Notes: generated by a model from the letters alone, not told the origin. Numbered from the stretch's first letter, positions 1-8,579 are shown. The stretch is DNA of 64,000 nt from Aureimonas altamirensis (GCF_001463885.1 NZ_BBWQ01000015.1:62001-126000); one strand, 5' to 3'. Numbers and translations: made by a program.

Positions 1-541
1 TCAGATATGGCAACGCCCCAAACCCATCCTGCCATCCGGGAAAGCTGCCCGTCGGCAAGGGCCCGCTTTGAAAGACCAGAATGAGCAGGATGCCGATGAA
101 GAAGCCGGGCAGGGCGATGCCGCCCTGCGCCAGAAGGGCGACGGCAGCCTCGGCGGCCGGCCGACGGCGCGCCGCCGCCATGGCAAGCGGCAGAGCCAGC
201 AGGGTTGCCGCCAGCATCGCCAGGCCGGCAAGCGGCAGCGTGACGGACAGCCGCTCGAGCAGAAGGCGAGAGACCGGAACGCCGTAGGTTGCCGAAAGCC
301 CGAAATCGCCCCGCGCCGCGTCCCCTATCCAATGCAGGTAGCGAAGCCAGAGCGGCTGATCGAGGCCCAGCTCGGCGCGCAGCGCGGCCAGGGTTTCCGG
401 CGAGGCCGATGTGCCGAGCATGATGGCCGCCTGGTCGCCCGGCAGGACCGACGTCATCAGAAAGATCAGGCTGGCAACCGCCACCAGCGACAGAAGCAGC
501 GTCGCGCCACGTCGCGCCAGGGCGCTGGCCGGGCGGCCCAT
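1..541 (-). CDS. ABC transporter inner-membrane permease, OppB/DppB type (partial, C-terminus outside window)
   Basis: The first 180 codons of a binding-protein-dependent permease are present; the reading frame is open through the left edge of the window. It starts at ATG 541-539, six bases after the stop of the binding-protein gene, so the two are translated as one operon. The visible part has an N-terminal membrane helix (about residues 11-33, ending in VLPGD, the usual DppB element), a periplasmic stretch with the family pattern LGLDQPLWLRYLHW, and two further helices from about residue 100. It would move peptides, nickel or metal chelates through the inner membrane together with a DppC-type partner that lies outside the window. 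The family is clear; the substrate is not. Confidence 0.9.
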   Translation of the reverse strand, partial: MGRPASALARRGATLLLSLVAVASLIFLMTSVLPGDQAAIMLGTSASPETLAALRAELGLDQPLWLRYLHWIGDAARGDFGLSATYGVPVSRLLLERLSVTLPLAGLAMLAATLLALPLAMAAARRRPAAEAAVALLAQGGIALPGFFIGILLILVFQSGPLPTGSFPGWQDGFGALPYL

Positions 542-546
542 GCGCC

Positions 547-2040
547 TCACTCGCTGCTCCAGCGAACATCCGTCAAATCGTTGGAGGGAATGGGCTCGTC
601 GTGCCAGAAGCCGGTGAGGCCGCTTCGCCAGACACCGAGCTTCGGCATCACGAACAGGAAGAGCGCCGGGACATCGTCGGCCAGCATCTCCTGCGCTTCG
701 CCATAGAGACTGTCCCTGACGGCGCTGTCGCCGGCCGCCTCCGCGCGCGAAATGATGTCGTTGAAGGCCGGGTTGGCATAGCCGAAATAATAGTCGGGCC
801 GCGCGAAGATATCGATATCCATCGGTTCGGCATGCGCCACGATGGTCATGTCGAAGTCGTGGTTCTGCAGGACATCCGATACCCAGGCCGCCGGAAATTC
901 GGTCGGCACGATCTCCAGGCTGACGCCGATCTCGGCCAGAAAGGCCTGCAGAATTTCGGCCGAGCGCACGGCATAGGGCATCTGCGGAACCTTGATGCGG
1001 ATGCTGAGCCCGTTGCCGTAACCTGCCTCAACCAAAAGATTTTTTGCCGCATCGGGGTCGTAAGCGAGATGGCCCGTCAAATCCTTGAAGCCCGGATCGT
1101 TCGGCGTGTAGTGGCTTCCGATCGGTGTGCCGTAGCCGGACCATGCCCCGTCCACCAGGGCCTGCCTGTCGACGGCCATCATCAAGGCGCGGCGCACGCG
1201 CACGTCATCCAGCGGCGGACGGCGAAGGTTCATGCCCGCCACCACCTTCAACTCCGTATTGCCGACGACCGTTTCGAAGGCCGGGTCCGCCTCCAGCGCC
1301 GCATAGAGTTCTGGTGCTGCGAACTCCGGAAAGGCATCGACCTGCCCGGAGTTGAGCGCGGCTGCCTGCGCCTGCGGATCGTTGATGAAGCGGAAGGTGG
1401 CAGCCGAAAGTTGCGGCGTATGGGCCGTGTTCCAGTAATCGTCGCTCCGCGCCAGCCGCACGCTGTCGCCCGGCTTCCATTCGGCGACGGTGAACGGGCC
1501 GGTGCCCACCGGTGCGGTCCGGTTCGTATCGGCGCTGGACGGCTCCACCATGACGCTGGCCGGCCACCCCAGCCAATAGGGGAGATTGCCCGAGGGACGC
1601 GACAGGTGGACGATGAGCTTGGCCGGAGCAGGCGCCTCCACGCTGTCGATGGCCGCGAAAAACCGCTTCTGCGGATTGGCCGAGTTTGGCCCGCGCGCGC
1701 GGTCCAGTGCAAACTTGGCCACGCCGGCATCGAAGGGGGCCCCGTTATGGAAGCGCACACCCTTCTGCAACTCGAACTCGTAGGTCAGGCCATCGTCCGA
1801 CAGCGTCCACCGGCGCGCGAGCTGCGGCTGCACCGAGCCGTCCTCGGCGATGCGCGTCAGGCCCTGGAACACGTTCTGCCAGACGATCTGGCCGATGGAA
1901 ACGGGCGCGGAAATGGTCGGGTCGAGGCCCGCCGGCTCTATCGACATTCCGATCACGACATCGGTTCGCGGCGCCGATAAGGCGCTGCCGCCAAGGGCCA
2001 GGGCCAGGCCTGCCGCCAGCATCAATCCGGAAAATCGCAT
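547..2040 (-). CDS. ABC transporter periplasmic substrate-binding protein, family 5 (DppA/OppA/NikA type)
   Basis: A 497-residue family 5 solute-binding protein. Residues 1-23 form a Sec signal peptide (hydrophobic core GLMLAAGLALALGG, Ala-rich cleavage region). The start of the mature protein has the family pattern with AGLDPT and a following QNVFQGL, and the middle has the FHNGAPFDA and GTGPF elements typical of oligopeptide and nickel binders. It is the first gene of a leftward operon with the permease at 1-541. Its divergent neighbour is a siderophore-interacting flavoprotein, so a ferric- or metal-chelate substrate is a reasonable inference, but no iron-regulator box was found in the 120 bp between them. 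A peptide substrate is the alternative. Confidence 0.88.
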   Translation of the reverse strand: MRFSGLMLAAGLALALGGSALSAPRTDVVIGMSIEPAGLDPTISAPVSIGQIVWQNVFQGLTRIAEDGSVQPQLARRWTLSDDGLTYEFELQKGVRFHNGAPFDAGVAKFALDRARGPNSANPQKRFFAAIDSVEAPAPAKLIVHLSRPSGNLPYWLGWPASVMVEPSSADTNRTAPVGTGPFTVAEWKPGDSVRLARSDDYWNTAHTPQLSAATFRFINDPQAQAAALNSGQVDAFPEFAAPELYAALEADPAFETVVGNTELKVVAGMNLRRPPLDDVRVRRALMMAVDRQALVDGAWSGYGTPIGSHYTPNDPGFKDLTGHLAYDPDAAKNLLVEAGYGNGLSIRIKVPQMPYAVRSAEILQAFLAEIGVSLEIVPTEFPAAWVSDVLQNHDFDMTIVAHAEPMDIDIFARPDYYFGYANPAFNDIISRAEAAGDSAVRDSLYGEAQEMLADDVPALFLFVMPKLGVWRSGLTGFWHDEPIPSNDLTDVRWSSE

Positions 2041-2160
2041 GAGGCTACCGCACCCGCATCAAGAACCGCATGGCCTTCATCCATCACATGCACGGCGCGT
2101 TGTCGAGCCCGCGCACGGCGCGTGCTTGACGCTCTTGCGGCGGCAAAATAGTGGAGAGCC

Positions 2161-3228
2161 ATGGACAAGTTCAACGAAGCGGTGAGCCTGCGCTCCAAGG
2201 CCGTCACGCGCCTTGCCGACGGGGCAGGGTTCTTCCGTCACATGGCGCGCCAGTATCCGGACGCCTTCGATGCGCGCGCCGGCCGCTTCGCGATGGGGCT
2301 GGCGGTAGCCGTGCTGCGCCAGGAAGCCGAGACGCTGACCGTCGAGGCCATGTCCGACGATGCTGGCGATCTGGGCGTCATCAAGGGGATCGTCGCCTAC
2401 CATATCCAGAACTGGCCGGGTTCCGACGGGTCTTCCGTTGTCTGGACGGGCGATGGCGCCGGGTCGACCGTTTTGCCGCACTTTCGGGCCATGCGCCTGA
2501 CCGCGCGCCTGTGGTTGACGCCGCGCCTGTGCCGGCTGACGCTGGAAGGGCCGGATCTGCACCGCTTTGCGCGCGGCGGCTGGCATGTCCGGCTGCTGCT
2601 GCCCGCCGATAGCAGCAACCCGGTCTGGCCATATGCCGGCCCGGGCGCGCTGCCCATCTGGCCGCAGGGTGCCGACAGGCTGGCCCTGCGCACCTATACG
2701 CTGCGCCATGTCCGGCCGGATCGCGGCGAAGTCGATATCGACGTGGTCATGCACCAGCCGGCCGGCCGCATGACCGACTGGGTGTCGCGTGCGGCGCTGG
2801 GCGACCCGATCGGCATGATGGGTCCGGGCGGCGGCGAAGTGCCCGAGGTGGATCATGTCTGCCTTGCCGGCGACGAGACGGCCCTTCCGGCTATCGCCCG
2901 CGCGCTGGAGCGGCTGCCGGCCGGCGCGCGCGGCCACGCCTTTATCGAGGTTGGCGGGCGTGACGACGAGATGTCGCTGCAAAAACCGGCGGGGGTGGAT
3001 GTGCGATGGGTGCATCGAATGAACCCCGCAGGCCTTTGCGATGCCCTGCAGCGCGCCGTCGCCGAGTTGGATTGGCCCGGTGGGCAGGGCTCCCTCTATG
3101 CCTTTTCCGGCACCGAGTTCGTTGCCTACAAGGCGCTCCGGCATGAGTTCCGCAAGCGGCGCGCGCTCAAGCGCAACCAGCACCTGGCGATGTCCTATTG
3201 GCGGCGCGGCATCGCGGAAAGCGCCTGA
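2161..3228 (+). CDS. Siderophore-interacting protein with N-terminal DUF2218 domain
   Basis: A 355-residue cytoplasmic flavoprotein. Residues 1-95 match the DUF2218 domain seen in front of some siderophore-interacting proteins. Residues 105-220 form the FAD-binding barrel of the ViuB family, with the flavin motif RTYTLRH and the phosphate-binding GMMGPGG segment. The remainder is the NAD(P)H-binding SIP domain with LAGDETALPAI, and ends in a helical YKALRHEFRKRR tail. Such proteins reduce ferric siderophores to release iron. ATG 2161 has a GGAG ribosome site five bases upstream. It is transcribed divergently from the binding-protein gene and converges on the DUF779 gene seven bases away. Confidence 0.92.
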   Translation: MDKFNEAVSLRSKAVTRLADGAGFFRHMARQYPDAFDARAGRFAMGLAVAVLRQEAETLTVEAMSDDAGDLGVIKGIVAYHIQNWPGSDGSSVVWTGDGAGSTVLPHFRAMRLTARLWLTPRLCRLTLEGPDLHRFARGGWHVRLLLPADSSNPVWPYAGPGALPIWPQGADRLALRTYTLRHVRPDRGEVDIDVVMHQPAGRMTDWVSRAALGDPIGMMGPGGGEVPEVDHVCLAGDETALPAIARALERLPAGARGHAFIEVGGRDDEMSLQKPAGVDVRWVHRMNPAGLCDALQRAVAELDWPGGQGSLYAFSGTEFVAYKALRHEFRKRRALKRNQHLAMSYWRRGIAESA

Positions 3229-3234
3229 GCGGCA

Positions 3235-3570
3235 TCAGCCGTCGACGGCACAAAGCGTAGAGCGGGTCAGGAAACGCCGTTCCCGGCCATTGTCGAGCGA
3301 GAACATGCCACCGCGACCGGGCACGACGTCGATCAACAGGTCGGTATGCTTCCACGCCTCGTATTGCGAGGCGCTGATATAGAAGGGCGCGCCGCCGATC
3401 TCGCCCAGCTTCACGTCCCGGTCGCCGATGATGAAGTCGCCTTGCGGATAGCACATGGGCGACGAGCCGTCGCAGCATCCGCCGGATTGGTGGAACAGGA
3501 CGGGGCCATGATCCGCGACGATCTCTTCCAGAAGCTGAAGGGCTTCCGGCGTTGCAGTGACCTTGTCCAT
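3235..3570 (-). CDS. DUF779 family protein, aldehyde dehydrogenase partner
   Basis: A 111-residue soluble protein of the DUF779 family, recognised from FHQSGGCCDGSSPMC, with a paired cysteine motif, and the later FYISASQYEAWKHTD segment. Members are almost always encoded next to acetaldehyde-type aldehyde dehydrogenases; their biochemical role is not established. The ATG at 3570-3568 follows a GGAGGA ribosome site. It lies 59 bases downstream of the aldehyde dehydrogenase stop, with a long perfect stem-loop between them, so it is the second gene of that operon. The cysteine cluster could bind a metal, but this is inference. Confidence 0.9.
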   Translation of the reverse strand: MDKVTATPEALQLLEEIVADHGPVLFHQSGGCCDGSSPMCYPQGDFIIGDRDVKLGEIGGAPFYISASQYEAWKHTDLLIDVVPGRGGMFSLDNGRERRFLTRSTLCAVDG

Positions 3571-3590
3571 CGCTCTTCCTCCGGAGGGGG

Positions 3591-3623
3591 ATCGAGCGCC
3601 CGTCGCTGGGACGGGCGCTCGAT
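3591..3623 (-). promoter_or_regulatory. Intercistronic stem-loop between aldehyde dehydrogenase and DUF779 genes
   Basis: A perfect 14-bp inverted repeat (3591-3604 and 3610-3623) with a five-base loop lies between the two cistrons. No T-run follows it on the transcribed (minus) strand, so it is unlikely to be a simple terminator. It may protect the upstream message end or lower expression of the downstream gene. The structure is seen; the role is inferred. Confidence 0.7.
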
Positions 3624-3629
3624 GATGTC

Positions 3630-5147
3630 TCAAAAGAAGCCGAGCTTCTTCGGGCTGTAGGATACCAGAAGGTTCTTCGTCTGCTGGTAGTGATCGAGCA
3701 TCATCTTGTGGGTCTCGCGCCCGATGCCGGACTGCTTGTAGCCGCCGAAGGCCGCATGGGCCGGGTAGGCATGGTAGCAATTGGTCCAGACGCGGCCGGC
3801 CTGGATGGCGCGTCCGAAGCGGTAGGCCCGGTTTCCATCGCGGGTCCAGACACCGGCGCCGAGGCCATAGAGCGTGTCGTTGGCGATGGACAGCGCCTCT
3901 TCATCGTCCTTGAAGGTTGTGACGGACACGACCGGCCCGAAGATCTCCTCCTGGAAGACGCGCATCTTGTTGTGACCCTTGAAGACGGTCGGCTTGACAT
4001 AGTAGCCGCCGGCCAGGTCGCCCGGCAGTTCGTTGCGCGCGCCGCCCGTCAGCACCTCGGCGCCTTCCTGACGGCCGATGTCGAGGTAGGAGAGGATCTT
4101 TTCGAGCTGCTCGCTGGAGGCCTGCGCCCCGATCATCGTGGACGGATCGAGCGGATCGCCCTGCGTGATCGCTTCCACGCGCTTCAGCGCGCGCTCCATG
4201 AAGCGGTCGTAGATGGATTCGTGGATCAGCGCGCGGCTTGGGCAGGTGCACACCTCGCCCTGATTGAGCGCGAACATGACGAAGCCTTCGATAGCCTTGT
4301 CGAAGAAGTCGTCATCCTCTGCCGTTACATCCTGGAAGAAGATGTTGGGTGATTTGCCACCCAGCTCCAACGTGACCGGAATGAGGTTCTGGCTGGCATA
4401 TTGCATGATGAGGCGGCCGGTGGTGGTTTCACCGGTGAAGGCGATCTTGGCGATCCGGGGCGAAGAGGCCAGCGGCTTGCCGGCTTCCAGCCCGAAACCG
4501 TTGACGATATTGAGAACGCCTTCCGGCAGGATGTCGGCGATCAGGTCCGCCCACAGCAGGATGGAGGCCGGCGTCTGCTCGGCCGGCTTCAGCACCACGC
4601 AATTGCCTGCGGCAAGCGCGGGAGCAAGCTTCCAGCAGGCCATCAGGATGGGGAAGTTCCACGGAATGATCTGCCCGACGACGCCGAGAGGCTCGTGGAA
4701 ATGGTAGGCGACGGTGTCGTGGTCGATTTCGGAGAGTGCACCCTCCTGCGCGCGCACCGCGCTGGCAAAGTAGCGGAAATGGTCGATCGCCAGCGGAATG
4801 TCGGCCGCCGTCGTTTCGCGGATGGGCTTGCCGTTGTCCCAGGTCTCGGCCAGCGCCAGAAGATCCAGATTCTCTTCCATGCGGTCGGCGATGCGGTTGA
4901 GCAGCAATGCGCGCTCGGCCGGGCTGGTGCGGCCCCATGCTTCCTTGGCGGCATGGGCGGCATCCAGCGCCGCTTCCACATCGTCGGCATTGGAGCGTGC
5001 CACGCGGCACAGCACCTGGCCGTTGACCGGCGAAGTGTCGTCGAAATACTGGCCTGAACGGGGCTCGACGAACTTGCCGCCGATGAAGTTGCCGTAAGAC
5101 TCCGCGTAGGGCGATTTCTGCGTGCGGTAGAATTCCACCTTGTTCAT
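3630..5147 (-). CDS. NAD+-dependent aldehyde dehydrogenase (acetaldehyde dehydrogenase, AcoD/ExaC type)
   Basis: A 505-residue class 3 aldehyde dehydrogenase of full length. It has the cofactor motif IPWNFP near residue 162, the catalytic Glu at about 261 in LELGGKSPN, and the catalytic Cys at about 300 in [11 protein letters not shown], the double-Cys form typical of the acetaldehyde dehydrogenase II/ExaC group. It oxidises acetaldehyde or similar short aldehydes to the acid in the cytoplasm. ATG 5147-5145 follows GGGAGGAAA. It heads a two-gene operon with the DUF779 gene and lies downstream of a GAF/Fis regulator, the usual context of this group. It could also consume acetaldehyde produced by EutBC, encoded 20 kb away. 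Confidence 0.93.
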   Translation of the reverse strand: MNKVEFYRTQKSPYAESYGNFIGGKFVEPRSGQYFDDTSPVNGQVLCRVARSNADDVEAALDAAHAAKEAWGRTSPAERALLLNRIADRMEENLDLLALAETWDNGKPIRETTAADIPLAIDHFRYFASAVRAQEGALSEIDHDTVAYHFHEPLGVVGQIIPWNFPILMACWKLAPALAAGNCVVLKPAEQTPASILLWADLIADILPEGVLNIVNGFGLEAGKPLASSPRIAKIAFTGETTTGRLIMQYASQNLIPVTLELGGKSPNIFFQDVTAEDDDFFDKAIEGFVMFALNQGEVCTCPSRALIHESIYDRFMERALKRVEAITQGDPLDPSTMIGAQASSEQLEKILSYLDIGRQEGAEVLTGGARNELPGDLAGGYYVKPTVFKGHNKMRVFQEEIFGPVVSVTTFKDDEEALSIANDTLYGLGAGVWTRDGNRAYRFGRAIQAGRVWTNCYHAYPAHAAFGGYKQSGIGRETHKMMLDHYQQTKNLLVSYSPKKLGFF

Positions 5148-5253
5148 CTTTTTCCTCCCGAAAAAGGCGATGCCGCGCCTGCGGCGGCGAGACGCCCATC
5201 TGAACCGACCCGCCGCCGCCTGTCAGGCGGGTGGGCGGGCACCGCGTCCGGCA

Positions 5254-5275
5254 CCTGTCGCAGCTTTGCGACAGG
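5254..5275. promoter_or_regulatory. Perfect dyad, candidate operator for the GAF/Fis regulator
   Basis: The arms CCTGTCGCA (5254-5262) and TGCGACAGG (5267-5275) are perfect complements separated by four bases. The dyad lies about 107 bp upstream of the aldehyde dehydrogenase start and just beyond the stop of the regulator gene. This position and symmetry suit an upstream activating site for a Fis-type helix-turn-helix protein. No convincing sigma54 -24/-12 element was found between it and the start codon. Confidence 0.65.
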
Positions 5276-5290
5276 CCCGGCGTCAAACCG

Positions 5291-6298
5291 TCAGTGATGA
5301 CGGCCGATATTCAGCCTGTTCAATTTCCGGTGCAGTGTCGCGCGGCTGATGCCAAGGCTGCGCGCGGCGGCGGAAACCTGGTTGCCGTTCCGGGCGAGGG
5401 CGCGCAGCACGGTCGCCCGCTCGGCGGATTCCAGATCGTCTTCCGCTTCGCCGAAGATGTTGTCGGCCGGCAATGGCCGACCGTCCACGAGCGCCGACAT
5501 GTCCTGCGACAGCCGCGCGCCGCGCGTTGCCCCGACGATCAGGTCGTGCCTGTCCACCGCAACGAGGCCGCCGGGGCCGCGTTCGGTGGCCGGCGACAAC
5601 AGGATGCGCTCTCCGGCAAAGACGCTGCGGAAATTATCGTTTTCGATTCGGCGGGCCGCCTCGTTGACCGACAGCGCGATCAGTTGCGCGAACTCGAGCG
5701 TCAGGTCCTTGCGGCAGGACGAAACGTCGAGCGCCGCCACCAGCCGCCCCTCATGGTCGAAGACGGGGGCGGTGGTGCAGCTCAGCAGCGTGTTGCGCGA
5801 AAAGAAATGCTGGTCGCGATGGATGGTGACGCCGCGCTCTTCCACGAGGCAGGTGCCGATGCCGTTGGTGCCTTCGGATTCCTCGCTCCAGACGGTTCCC
5901 GTCCACAATCCCCAATCGCGGAAGGTGGCATCGTCGGCCGCGGCGCCGCGCCGCTCGATGGGGATGCCGCTGGCATCGGCCAGAAGGACGCAGCAGCCGA
6001 TTCCGCCAACGGCGGCATAGAGCCTGTCCAGCGTATCGCCGGCAACGGACATAAGCCGTTGCAGCGGCTCGCGGATGCGGACAAGCTCGGGTTCGGACAG
6101 TTGTTTCGGCGGCGTATGCTGTTCCGGATGCAGGCGATGAAGCGTCACGGAGCGCTGCCAGGAGGCGACAAGCGCAGAACGCGCGGCGCCGCCACTGGCC
6201 AATGCCGTTTCGACCAAGGCAACATGCTGGCTGCGACTGGCTTGCAAGCATTCCTCCCACGACGGTGGGTATGGGACCGGGCGGCTCGCGGCTCCCAT
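5291..6298 (-). CDS. GAF and Fis-type HTH regulator (AcoR-like, lacking the AAA+ sigma54 domain)
   Basis: A 335-residue regulator. The N-terminal half has the AcoR-family pattern SWQRS near residue 45 and a GAF sensor domain with GTVWSEESEGTNGIGTCL and a CTTAPVFDHEG segment. The C-terminal 45 residues form a Fis-type helix-turn-helix (VLRALARNGNQVSAAARSLG, then ISRATLHRKL). The roughly 240-residue AAA+ domain that contacts sigma54, expected between these parts in AcoR, is absent; about 90 residues join them. The protein should therefore bind DNA but not remodel sigma54 polymerase. It probably controls the adjacent aldehyde dehydrogenase operon through the dyad at 5254-5275. The start codon has only a weak ribosome site, so the N-terminus is uncertain. 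Confidence 0.87.
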   Translation of the reverse strand: MGAASRPVPYPPSWEECLQASRSQHVALVETALASGGAARSALVASWQRSVTLHRLHPEQHTPPKQLSEPELVRIREPLQRLMSVAGDTLDRLYAAVGGIGCCVLLADASGIPIERRGAAADDATFRDWGLWTGTVWSEESEGTNGIGTCLVEERGVTIHRDQHFFSRNTLLSCTTAPVFDHEGRLVAALDVSSCRKDLTLEFAQLIALSVNEAARRIENDNFRSVFAGERILLSPATERGPGGLVAVDRHDLIVGATRGARLSQDMSALVDGRPLPADNIFGEAEDDLESAERATVLRALARNGNQVSAAARSLGISRATLHRKLNRLNIGRHH

Positions 6299-6338
6299 CG
6301 CTTATTGTCGCCGCCCGGCCTATACACCGCCGGGAACG

Positions 6339-6611
6339 TTAGACCCTGCGCGCCTCCACGTCCACGAAAGCTTGTGCTGCAACGCGGCGAACGCCGTTGC
6401 CCTGCGTCTCGTCCCAGGCGGGCAGCCCATGTGCGAGGGCCGTGCAGGCCAGCGCCACGGTGTGCGGGATGCGCACGGGCTTGCCGCTTTCCCGTCGGAC
6501 CCCGAGTTCGTAATTGTAGATGGATGGCAGCGAAAGCCCGAGTGCCTGCGCGGCCCGTCGCCGCGAAAGGCCGCACCGCTCTCGCCATGTCTTGAAGTCA
6601 GCGGGTGTCAT
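6339..6611 (-). CDS. Small helix-turn-helix DNA-binding protein
   Basis: A 90-residue protein with a Cro/XRE-like helix-turn-helix at residues 5-35 (FKTWRERCGLSRRRAAQALG and LSLPSIYNYELG), followed by a segment with the positively charged RRESGKPVRIPHTVALAC. This arrangement resembles small alphaproteobacterial XRE-type regulators of unknown target. It lies 40 bases downstream of the GAF regulator's start on the same strand side, and downstream of sco. A perfect 6-4-6 dyad lies about 67 bp upstream of its ATG and could be an autoregulatory site. Function beyond DNA binding is not known. Confidence 0.7.
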   Translation of the reverse strand: MTPADFKTWRERCGLSRRRAAQALGLSLPSIYNYELGVRRESGKPVRIPHTVALACTALAHGLPAWDETQGNGVRRVAAQAFVDVEARRV

Positions 6612-6677
6612 GCAGAATCAATCTCCAATACCACGCGAGCCGCCTGACGGACGGAAAGACAAAACCAATACCTCTAA

Positions 6678-6693
6678 TTGATTGCAAAATCAA
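6678..6693. promoter_or_regulatory. AT-rich dyad upstream of the small HTH gene
   Basis: TTGATT (6678-6683) and AATCAA (6688-6693) flank GCAA in an AT-rich stretch within the 158-bp gap between the HTH gene and sco. The dyad resembles an FNR/FixK box, but the spacer between TTGAT and ATCAA is six bases instead of four. An operator for the small HTH protein is the more likely reading. Confidence 0.45.
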
Positions 6694-6769
6694 CTAAATG
6701 AATGCGAAGGCGATGCCGCAGTCGTCTTGCCCTTCCTTCGACAGTGGCAGGACCGGAAGGAAAGGAGTT

Positions 6770-7384
6770 TCAGCCGCTTGCCGCCACCCGGCCGGATGCA
6801 CCATCCTTCAGGAGCAGGTCGCGAATGCGGGCGACGGCGTCGTCCATCGTGACCTGATAGGGAAGCATTCCCTTAAGCCGTCCGTCCGCGCCCACCAGGA
6901 ACACCGACATCGAATGGCTCATGCTGAAGTCGTCGCCCGCCCTGTTTTCGTTCGCCGTGACGAGCCAGGCGTCCAGAACCTTCCGGATTTCCGCCTTGTC
7001 ACCGGTGATGCCGGTGATCCGGTCCGAGAACGCCCCGACATAGGGCCCAAGGACCTCCAATGTGTCGCGCTCCGGATCGATGGTGAAGAACAGTGCCTGG
7101 AGCGGGTCGCCTTCAGCACCCAGTTGCTGCAGCCATCCCGACATCTCGTAAAGCGTCGTCGGGCACACTTCCGGGCAGTGCGTATAGCCGAAATAGACCA
7201 GCGAGGGACGTCCCTTGAAAATCGTCTGGTCTACGCTTTCGCCGCGCGTGCTCATAAGCTGGAACGGCGCGTCGGGCCTGCCGCTGGGCCGGGCGATGGC
7301 GGTATAGGCGAGGACGCCGACCAGGAAAGCCATGAGGGTCGCCAGTCCGCCGATTGCCAGCAGGCGGTTGGATCGCGTGGTCAT
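6770..7384 (-). CDS. SCO1/SenC/PrrC family copper-binding assembly protein
   Basis: A 204-residue membrane-anchored thioredoxin-fold protein. A single N-terminal helix at residues 9-29 anchors it; the periplasmic domain has the Cu-binding CxxxC at Cys70 and Cys74 (YFGYTHCPEVCP) and the distal His in FSMSHSMSVF. SCO proteins deliver copper to or reduce the CuA site of cytochrome c oxidase, and SenC/PrrC proteins also affect RegB signalling. The start ATG overlaps the surf1 stop as ATGA, so this is the last gene of the cyo operon. The oxidase encoded here is a quinol oxidase whose subunit II shows no CuA cysteines, so a role at CuB or in redox signalling is more likely. Confidence 0.92.
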   Translation of the reverse strand: MTTRSNRLLAIGGLATLMAFLVGVLAYTAIARPSGRPDAPFQLMSTRGESVDQTIFKGRPSLVYFGYTHCPEVCPTTLYEMSGWLQQLGAEGDPLQALFFTIDPERDTLEVLGPYVGAFSDRITGITGDKAEIRKVLDAWLVTANENRAGDDFSMSHSMSVFLVGADGRLKGMLPYQVTMDDAVARIRDLLLKDGASGRVAASG

Positions 7385-8202
7385 GGGTGGCTCCCGTTCG
7401 ATGAGGGAAGGGGTGTCGACGCCGTCTGCCGGCCGGTGGCGGATCGACGGCGGCGCGCGTCGTCCTGCAGGACATAGGCCGTTGCGCCGGCGACGATCGC
7501 GGCAAGGCCGAACCAGGTGAGCGCATAGACGAGATGCGAGTTGCGGAAGGCAACGACGGTCAGCCCGCCGACCGGCAGCCCGCCAGGGTTGGGCGTCGCA
7601 TCGGCATCGACGAAATAGGGTTGGGCATCCGGCAGGGCGCGCGCCGCGGCGATGGCCGCGACATCGCGCGAAAACCATCGTTCGGCCGCCGGATCGTTGT
7701 TGCGCAGGAAGCCGCCACCTGGCTCGCTCAGGCGGACAAGGCCGGTGACGTCGACGGTGCCGTCGAGCTGGCCCTCGGTGCGGCTGTCCGGGGAACGTCG
7801 ATCGCCGGGCACGAAGCCGCGATTGACGAGAACCGTTCCGCCCGATGCCAGAGACAGGGGCGTCACCACCCAGAAGCCCGGCCCCTGTTCGGTCACGGCC
7901 TGCACCAGTGTCTCCTGCCCGTGCCGGAAAGCGCCGCGCAGCGTGACATGGCGATACTCGTCGCGGGTCTCGTCGAAGGGCGCTTGCCCCTCGGTGCCGG
8001 GGGCGGCAGCGGGGGCGGCGTGGATGCGTGCGTCGACCCGCTCGATGAGGTCGAGCTTCCAGTACAGCCGTTCGACCTGCCAGACCCCGAGCGAAACGAA
8101 GCCCAGCGTCAGAAGTGCGCCGCAGGCTGCCACCACGGCGCTTCGACGCCTTGAGGCAACGGGCGCGGACGGCGTTGCGGCCTGTGGCGCACGGTGGGTC
8201 AC
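7381..8202 (-). CDS. SURF1 family oxidase assembly protein
   Basis: A 273-residue SURF1 protein with two membrane helices: one near residues 20-40 (VVAACGALLTLGFVSLGVWQ, followed by the family's RLYWK element) and one near the C-terminus (FRNSHLVYALTWFGLAAIV, the typical NNHLQYALTWF-like element). The periplasmic part carries the NRGFVP motif. SURF1 assists heme insertion into oxidase subunit I. The GTG start at 8202-8200 overlaps the cyoD stop as GTGA; an in-frame ATG 20 codons upstream would invade cyoD and has no support. It is part of the operon cyoABCD-surf1-sco. Confidence 0.92.
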   Translation of the reverse strand: MTHRAPQAATPSAPVASRRRSAVVAACGALLTLGFVSLGVWQVERLYWKLDLIERVDARIHAAPAAAPGTEGQAPFDETRDEYRHVTLRGAFRHGQETLVQAVTEQGPGFWVVTPLSLASGGTVLVNRGFVPGDRRSPDSRTEGQLDGTVDVTGLVRLSEPGGGFLRNNDPAAERWFSRDVAAIAAARALPDAQPYFVDADATPNPGGLPVGGLTVVAFRNSHLVYALTWFGLAAIVAGATAYVLQDDARRRRSATGRQTASTPLPSSNGSHP

Positions 8203-8579
8203 GGCGTGTTGCTGACCTCGCCCATCGGCATCATGTTGGTGTTGAGGTGGTACATGACCCACAGCGAGCCAGCCAGCATGATCACCGTGATGACCACGGT
8301 GAATATGAGGGCCAGCATGTTCCAGCCGCCTTCGGAATGCGAGTTCATGTGCAGGAAGTAGACCATGTGGACCACGATCTGCACGACGGCGAACCCCATG
8401 ATGAGGAAAGCCGTCATCTGCGGCGTAATGCCGAAATCGCGCATGGCCAGCAGGAACGGGATCGCGGTCAGGACGACCGAGAGCCCGAAGCCGATCATGT
8501 AGCCGCGGATCGTGCCGTGTGCCGCGGTATCGTGGTGATGGCCGTCGGCGGCGTGGGCGGAGTGGTTGCGGTCGCTCAT
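8199..8579 (-). CDS. cyoD: Cytochrome bo3 ubiquinol oxidase subunit IV
   Basis: A 126-residue small subunit with three membrane helices and a His-rich N-terminus (DGHHHDTAAHG). The family elements MRDFGITPQM and VHMVYFLHMN are present. CyoD helps assemble the CuB centre of the quinol oxidase. Its ATG overlaps the cyoC stop (ATGA) and its stop overlaps the surf1 GTG, so translation is coupled on both sides. Confidence 0.95.
   Translation of the reverse strand: MSDRNHSAHAADGHHHDTAAHGTIRGYMIGFGLSVVLTAIPFLLAMRDFGITPQMTAFLIMGFAVVQIVVHMVYFLHMNSHSEGGWNMLALIFTVVITVIMLAGSLWVMYHLNTNMMPMGEVSNTP

Noticed and set aside
6678..6693. FNR/FixK box between sco and the small HTH gene
   Set aside because: TTGAT and ATCAA are six bases apart; the consensus requires four. 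The site is kept only as a generic dyad.
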